NCBI GenBank assembly: GCA_963797115.1
Contig: CAWCOH010000007.1
Location: 186,001-250,000 of the forward strand
Source of the DNA: AP-15 sp963797115
GTDB lineage: Bacteria; Pseudomonadota; Alphaproteobacteria; ATCC43930; CGMCC-115725
DNA: 64,000 bases
Reading direction: 5' to 3'
The notes under the pieces are model-generated. The model did no database searches. It worked only from the letters and a program-made list of their open reading frames with translations, and was not told the DNA's origin. The position numbers were made by a program, and so were the translations under genes. Position 1 is the stretch's first letter. The number at the start of each line of letters is the position of its first letter. This document shows, in pieces, positions 60,880-64,000 of the stretch.

Positions 60880-61554
60880 CTAAGCGATTGACTGCCCCTT
60901 GGCATCCTCGAGAACGCTCACGAGTTGGGCGCCTAGCAAGTTTTCCAATAAGCCTTCGAGCGCACCTACATCAATTCGGCCATTCTCCGCCCATGCTGCG
61001 TCGGCTGCCTCAAGTGCAGCCCAATATGGCGGCTTGTTGTCGACGATCAGGTCAACGAGGGATTTCTTGCCGGGAAGGCGATATCCAAGCTTGACGCATA
61101 GCACCAGATACGATGCCGCTCTCGCGGTACGCCCATTCCCATCGTCGAACGGATGAACCCAATTAACGCGCCACATAACGTAAGCAGCCAGATGGATCGC
61201 TGATTTGTCCGCGAAGTTTTCATTTACATATTCGCAGAGCTCTTCGACTCGGCTTGCTACTTCAGCCCGGGGCGGTGGCTTGTGTTTGCTCCCATGAATG
61301 TATATCTCGGACGGTCGATAATTACCTGCATAATTATTAATACCTTCGAGCGCGCATCGATTTAGATTTAGCAACATGGACGGCAGTAATCTGAGGGGTG
61401 ATCCGCCCGCGAGTGCTTCCTCGACGTATTTGGTTACCGCGTCAGCTTGCCGGAGTCCGTTCGACGCTTCCCTTCTGGCACGCTGCTCAGGATCTGTGAT
61501 TAGCTCCGGGAGCGCTGCTACGCTCTTCCTATCGCTCACTTCCGAGTCTGTCAT
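60880..61554 (-). CDS. fic: Fic-domain protein (probable AMPylating toxin)
   Basis: The 224 residues contain the Fic active-site motif HPFDDGNGRTARAASYLVL and an upstream helix with VEELCEYVNENFADKSAIHL. Fic enzymes transfer AMP to target proteins. No inhibitory [S/T]xxxE[G/N] helix is obvious in the protein itself, so control probably lies in the short gene just upstream, whose stop overlaps the fic start (ATGA). The gene is intact. It lies between oxc fragment B and the intact oxc gene. Confidence 0.87.
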   Translation of the reverse strand: MTDSEVSDRKSVAALPELITDPEQRARREASNGLRQADAVTKYVEEALAGGSPLRLLPSMLLNLNRCALEGINNYAGNYRPSEIYIHGSKHKPPPRAEVASRVEELCEYVNENFADKSAIHLAAYVMWRVNWVHPFDDGNGRTARAASYLVLCVKLGYRLPGKKSLVDLIVDNKPPYWAALEAADAAWAENGRIDVGALEGLLENLLGAQLVSVLEDAKGQSIA

Positions 61555-61727
61555 AAATCCGCGCGTTTCAGCGCCTCAGCCTCCTGATCAATCATCTCCC
61601 TTGTGATGCGGTCGTTTTCGATCTTCGTGTTGCCATATGCGAAGCTGCGACGCTGCTCTTCCCAGTCCTGGGCGGACATCTTCACCGATCGTGCCATCTC
61701 GATTAGCGTTGAAAGCTTCACGTTCAC
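61551..61727 (-). CDS. Small Fic-associated antitoxin-like protein (58 residues)
   Basis: A GTG at 61727 with a strong AGGAGGAG site begins VNVKLSTLIEMARSVKMSAQ, and the protein continues RRSFAYGNTKIENDRITREM IDQEAEALKRADL. The stretch FAYGNTKIENDRITREM resembles the inhibitory helix region of Fic proteins (the TKIEN segment is like xxxE[G/N]). It overlaps fic by 4 bp, as expected for an antitoxin translated just before its toxin. I infer the function from position and this motif. Confidence 0.7.
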   Translation of the reverse strand: MNVKLSTLIEMARSVKMSAQDWEEQRRSFAYGNTKIENDRITREMIDQEAEALKRADL

Positions 61728-61829
61728 CGATCACTCCTCCTCTTAATCGCCGACATATATGGGGCGTGTGTTGGTAGAGAGTAAACGTCTCTAGTACCGA
61801 ACGATGCCGGCATATGGGGCGCTTCGCGG

Positions 61830-61853
61830 GGGCCGCCCCTCAAGGGGCGGCCC
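61830..61853 (-). terminator. Hairpin downstream of the intact oxc gene
   Basis: gggccgcccc, tcaa, ggggcggccc is a perfect 10-bp stem 22 bp after the oxc stop. It lacks a T-run, so intrinsic termination would be weak. Confidence 0.45.
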
Positions 61854-61875
61854 TGTTGCGTGAGGCGTCAGTCCG

Positions 61876-63534
61876 TCAGCTGTGCCAGCGGAACTGCTGC
61901 GGTTTGCGGCCGGAGCCCTGCGAGAGCACGATGTTGACGAGCGCCGGGCCGCGGAAGTTCATGGCCTCGTCGAGGGCGCCGCGGATGTCCTTCGGCTCCT
62001 CGACAAAGAAGCCCTTGCCGCCAAAGGCTTCCATGACGCGGTCATAGCGCGCGCCGTAGATCAGCGAGTTGGGCTTCATGTTGAACATCGGATTTTCCGG
62101 GATCTCGGGCATGCCGGGACCGATGCCGCCATTGTTGAGCACGACGATCTTGACCGGCAAATTGTAGCGCGCCAGCGTCTCCATCTCCATGCCGGAGAAG
62201 CCGATCGCCGAATCTCCCGAGAGGTGGATGACCGGACGGTCCGGGTGGACGATGGCGGCCGCGATCGCCTGGCCGAGGCCAAGGCCCATCGTGCCGTAGG
62301 TGCCGGCGTTGAGGCAGGCCTTGGCGCTGAACACCGGCAGCATCGTCAGGCCGATATCCATAGTGCCGGCACCCTCGGCCGACAGGATCGAGTTCCGCGG
62401 CATCCAGGCGGCGATGTCCTTGAAGGCGCGGTAATAGCTCGCCGGAGCGCTGTCGTCCTCGACCTGCGGCCTGATCTGCTCCGCATTTTCGGACGCCTTC
62501 TTGTTGATCATCTGCCGCCATGGCGATTCTTTCGGATGGAACCACTGGCTGCCGGCGAGTGCGGCGTTCATCTGCGCCATGATCGCCTTGCCGTCGCCGA
62601 CGAGCGCCACGTCGGTCGCCTTGTTGTGGCCGATCTCCTCGGGCGCGATGTCGAGCTGGATGACCTTGACGTCCGGCGCATAGCGCGGCGGTTGCCCGAA
62701 ATGGAAGATCCAGTTGAAGCGGGCGCCCATCAGAAACACGACATCGGCGTTCTGCAATGCCAAGGTGCGGGCCGCCGAGACCGACAGCGGATGGTCGTCG
62801 GGCATCACACCCTTGCCCATCGGCGAGCGCAGGAACGGCACTTGCGTCTTCTCGATAAAGGAGCGCACCTCACTTTCGGCGTTGGCCCAAGCCATCCCCT
62901 TGCCGACGAGGATGAGGGGCCGCTCGGCCCGCTCGAGCATGTTGAGCGCCGCGTCGATATTCTCCGGCGGGGCCTGGAAGCGCGGCGGGTCGGGGCACTT
63001 TTGCACCTGCGCGACATCCTTCTCGTCACACTTGCCGGTGATGATGTCGTCGGGCATGTCGAGATAGGCCGCACCCGGCCGGCCATAGGTCGCGTTCCGG
63101 GTCGCCTCCGCGACATAATACGGGATCCGCTTTACGCTATCGATCGCGTGGGCGAATTTGCAGAGCGGTGCCGCGAGCAGCACCTGGCGCTCTTCCTGGA
63201 AAGCGCCCATGCCGCGGCGATAGGTTTCCGACGCGCCGCCGATCAGGATCATCGGCCAGCAATTCTGCTGGGCATCAGCAAGGCCCGCGAGCCCGTGCAC
63301 GACACCAGGCCCGGTCACGACGATGCAGGCGCCGGGCCGGCCGGTCAAATAGCCGTACGCCCGGGCAGCATAGGAGGCAGCCTGTTCGTTGCGCATGCCG
63401 ATATAGGCGACACCCTCCTTCTGCGCTGCGGCGGCGATCGGCCCGACGGGAAACCCGACGACGCCAAAGAGGTGGTTTATGCCCTGCTGCTTCAGGCTCC
63501 TCGCCATCAAAGTGGCGCCGTCGACTTCAGCCAT
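61876..63534 (-). CDS. oxc: Oxalyl-CoA decarboxylase-type ThDP enzyme
   Basis: The 552 residues start MAEVDGATLMARSLKQQGIN, with GAGGAGG upstream. HLFGVVGFPVGPIAAAAQ and MRNEQAASYAARAYGYLTGR (catalytic Glu region), then TNLL-like and GDSAIGFSGMEMETLARYNL with VVLNNGGIGPGMPEIPENP, fit the ThDP-binding acetolactate-synthase superfamily. The IPENPMFNMKPNSLIYGARY tail fits oxalyl-CoA decarboxylase or 2-hydroxyacyl-CoA lyase. It would decarboxylate oxalyl-CoA to formyl-CoA. The formyl-CoA transferase gene is not in the window. Two partial copies of its 3' end lie downstream. Confidence 0.85.
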   Translation of the reverse strand: MAEVDGATLMARSLKQQGINHLFGVVGFPVGPIAAAAQKEGVAYIGMRNEQAASYAARAYGYLTGRPGACIVVTGPGVVHGLAGLADAQQNCWPMILIGGASETYRRGMGAFQEERQVLLAAPLCKFAHAIDSVKRIPYYVAEATRNATYGRPGAAYLDMPDDIITGKCDEKDVAQVQKCPDPPRFQAPPENIDAALNMLERAERPLILVGKGMAWANAESEVRSFIEKTQVPFLRSPMGKGVMPDDHPLSVSAARTLALQNADVVFLMGARFNWIFHFGQPPRYAPDVKVIQLDIAPEEIGHNKATDVALVGDGKAIMAQMNAALAGSQWFHPKESPWRQMINKKASENAEQIRPQVEDDSAPASYYRAFKDIAAWMPRNSILSAEGAGTMDIGLTMLPVFSAKACLNAGTYGTMGLGLGQAIAAAIVHPDRPVIHLSGDSAIGFSGMEMETLARYNLPVKIVVLNNGGIGPGMPEIPENPMFNMKPNSLIYGARYDRVMEAFGGKGFFVEEPKDIRGALDEAMNFRGPALVNIVLSQGSGRKPQQFRWHS

Positions 63535-63713
63535 GCTTTTCCTCCTCGAGTGATGGACGGACGCGTCACGTCCGCTTGGCGAAGAACTCGTCGCCGGCAG
63601 ATTACGCATTTATGTCGCGCCGCGAAAGGGATACGCACATCTCCAATGCCCCAGGGGTCGCGGAGAAACCAGATCCTGCAGCCGAAGAGCTCGTCGTCGG
63701 CGAAGCAATTTTT

Positions 63714-63777
63714 ACCACGGAGACACGGAGTACACGGAGCGAATGTTCTTTCTCCGTGTCCTCCGTGCCTCTGTGGT
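63714..63777. repeat. Large imperfect inverted repeat (accacggagacacggag type)
   Basis: Left arm 63714–63739 and right arm 63752–63777 are complementary at 23 of 26 positions across a 12-base loop. Each arm is itself built from repeats of acacggag. A single-arm relative lies at 5680–5706. No gene covers it. Confidence 0.85.
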
Positions 63778-63865
63778 GATTATACTTTGAGCATCGACGA
63801 CAGCGCGGCCGGTCGTTGCTAAGCTCTGGGCTTGCGCCATATGGCCCATCACGCTTGCCGGGAAC

Positions 63866-64000
63866 TCACCAGAGCCGGTGGACGCCATAGCGGTCGAACA
63901 CAGCCTCGTTCGACACGAGGACGAGGTCGGCGAGCACCGCCTGAGCGATCAGCATCCGGTCGAACGGGTCCCGGTGGGGACCGGGCAGACTGCCGGCCGC
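63866..64000 (-). CDS. PIN-domain (VapC-like) toxin, C-terminal part, cut by the window end
   Basis: The last 44 codons read HRDPFDRMLIAQAVLADLVL and VSNEAVFDRYGVHRLW and a stop. HRDPFDRMLIAQA with the conserved Asp is the late PIN-domain motif of VapC toxins. The rest, and any antitoxin, lie beyond base 64000. Confidence 0.82.
   Translation of the reverse strand, partial: AAGSLPGPHRDPFDRMLIAQAVLADLVLVSNEAVFDRYGVHRLW

Noticed and set aside
61882..63822. 646-codon plus-strand frame opposite oxc
   Set aside because: The minus strand encodes an unmistakable ThDP enzyme with a good ribosome site; the opposite frame is Arg/His/Gly-rich shadow.

Overview
The window looks like a GC-rich alphaproteobacterial chromosome, most likely Rhodospirillales or a close relative. 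The evidence is synteny. The block accC–aat, convergent with NDUFA12–mlaD–small ORF–DUF2155, is typical of that group, as is metX–metW divergent from chorismate mutase–hisC–tyrA. A class II (B12-dependent) ribonucleotide reductase with a C-terminal zinc ribbon fits as well. I saw no tRNA, rRNA or CRISPR array.

Layout. 1–2.4 kb: a regulator of the winged-helix/NB-ARC type, cut by the window edge and frameshifted, plus the stub of a second one. 2.5–5.4 kb: a D-aminoacylase-type amidohydrolase (frameshifted) and an alpha/beta hydrolase. 6–7.2 kb: a broken IS110 element. 7.5–14.1 kb: one giant sensor histidine kinase with ten tandem GAF domains, a PAS domain and a kinase core. 14.7–22.5 kb: an NHL propeller protein, an AlgH-like protein, methionine genes (metXW), aromatic amino-acid genes (chorismate mutase, hisC, tyrA) and threonine aldolase. 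22.7–31 kb: a secreted protein of unknown family, an MFS transporter, a GMC oxidoreductase, biotin carboxylase, aat, and an envelope/complex-I operon. 31–40.3 kb: a HEPN pseudogene, a decayed copy of the 5' end of nrdJ, an SbcCD-like pair, and full-length nrdJ. 40.6–42.7 kb: a wrecked hic toxin–antitoxin locus whose hicB is split by an IS630 element. 43–52.4 kb: mainly metabolic and transport genes (DUF1906, serine hydrolase, tatA, GST, PepA, CNT transporter, HD protein, LOG protein, glyoxalase). 52.4–64 kb: an accessory zone with vapBC, a RAYT/REP unit, relE/phd, an IS91-type element carrying a tyrosine recombinase, a ParA + DUF3800 pair, hepT/mntA, fic with its small partner, three copies of the 3' end of the oxalyl-CoA decarboxylase gene, and a PIN-domain gene at the edge.

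Three patterns stand out. (1) Small palindromic repeats have entered protein-coding genes. nrdJ carries two in-frame insertions, a 28-bp palindrome and a block of about 185 bp resembling intergenic repeats. A near-identical palindrome splits the IS110 transposase and a related one sits in an oxc fragment. (2) Accessory cargo sits between a full housekeeping gene and a partial copy of that gene in the same orientation: SbcCD-like genes beside nrdJ, fic and hepT/mntA beside oxc. (3) Toxin genes are repeatedly broken (hicA, vapC, hepT, HEPN), while several partners (vapB, the DUF1902 gene) remain open; mntA and hicB are also damaged.

Caution: many of the broken genes differ from a good frame by a single base, often next to a short homopolymer, and some of these are ordinary genes (histidine kinase, amidohydrolase, SbcC-like). 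Some frameshifts could be sequencing or assembly errors. All family calls come from reading the translated sequence; no database search was run.
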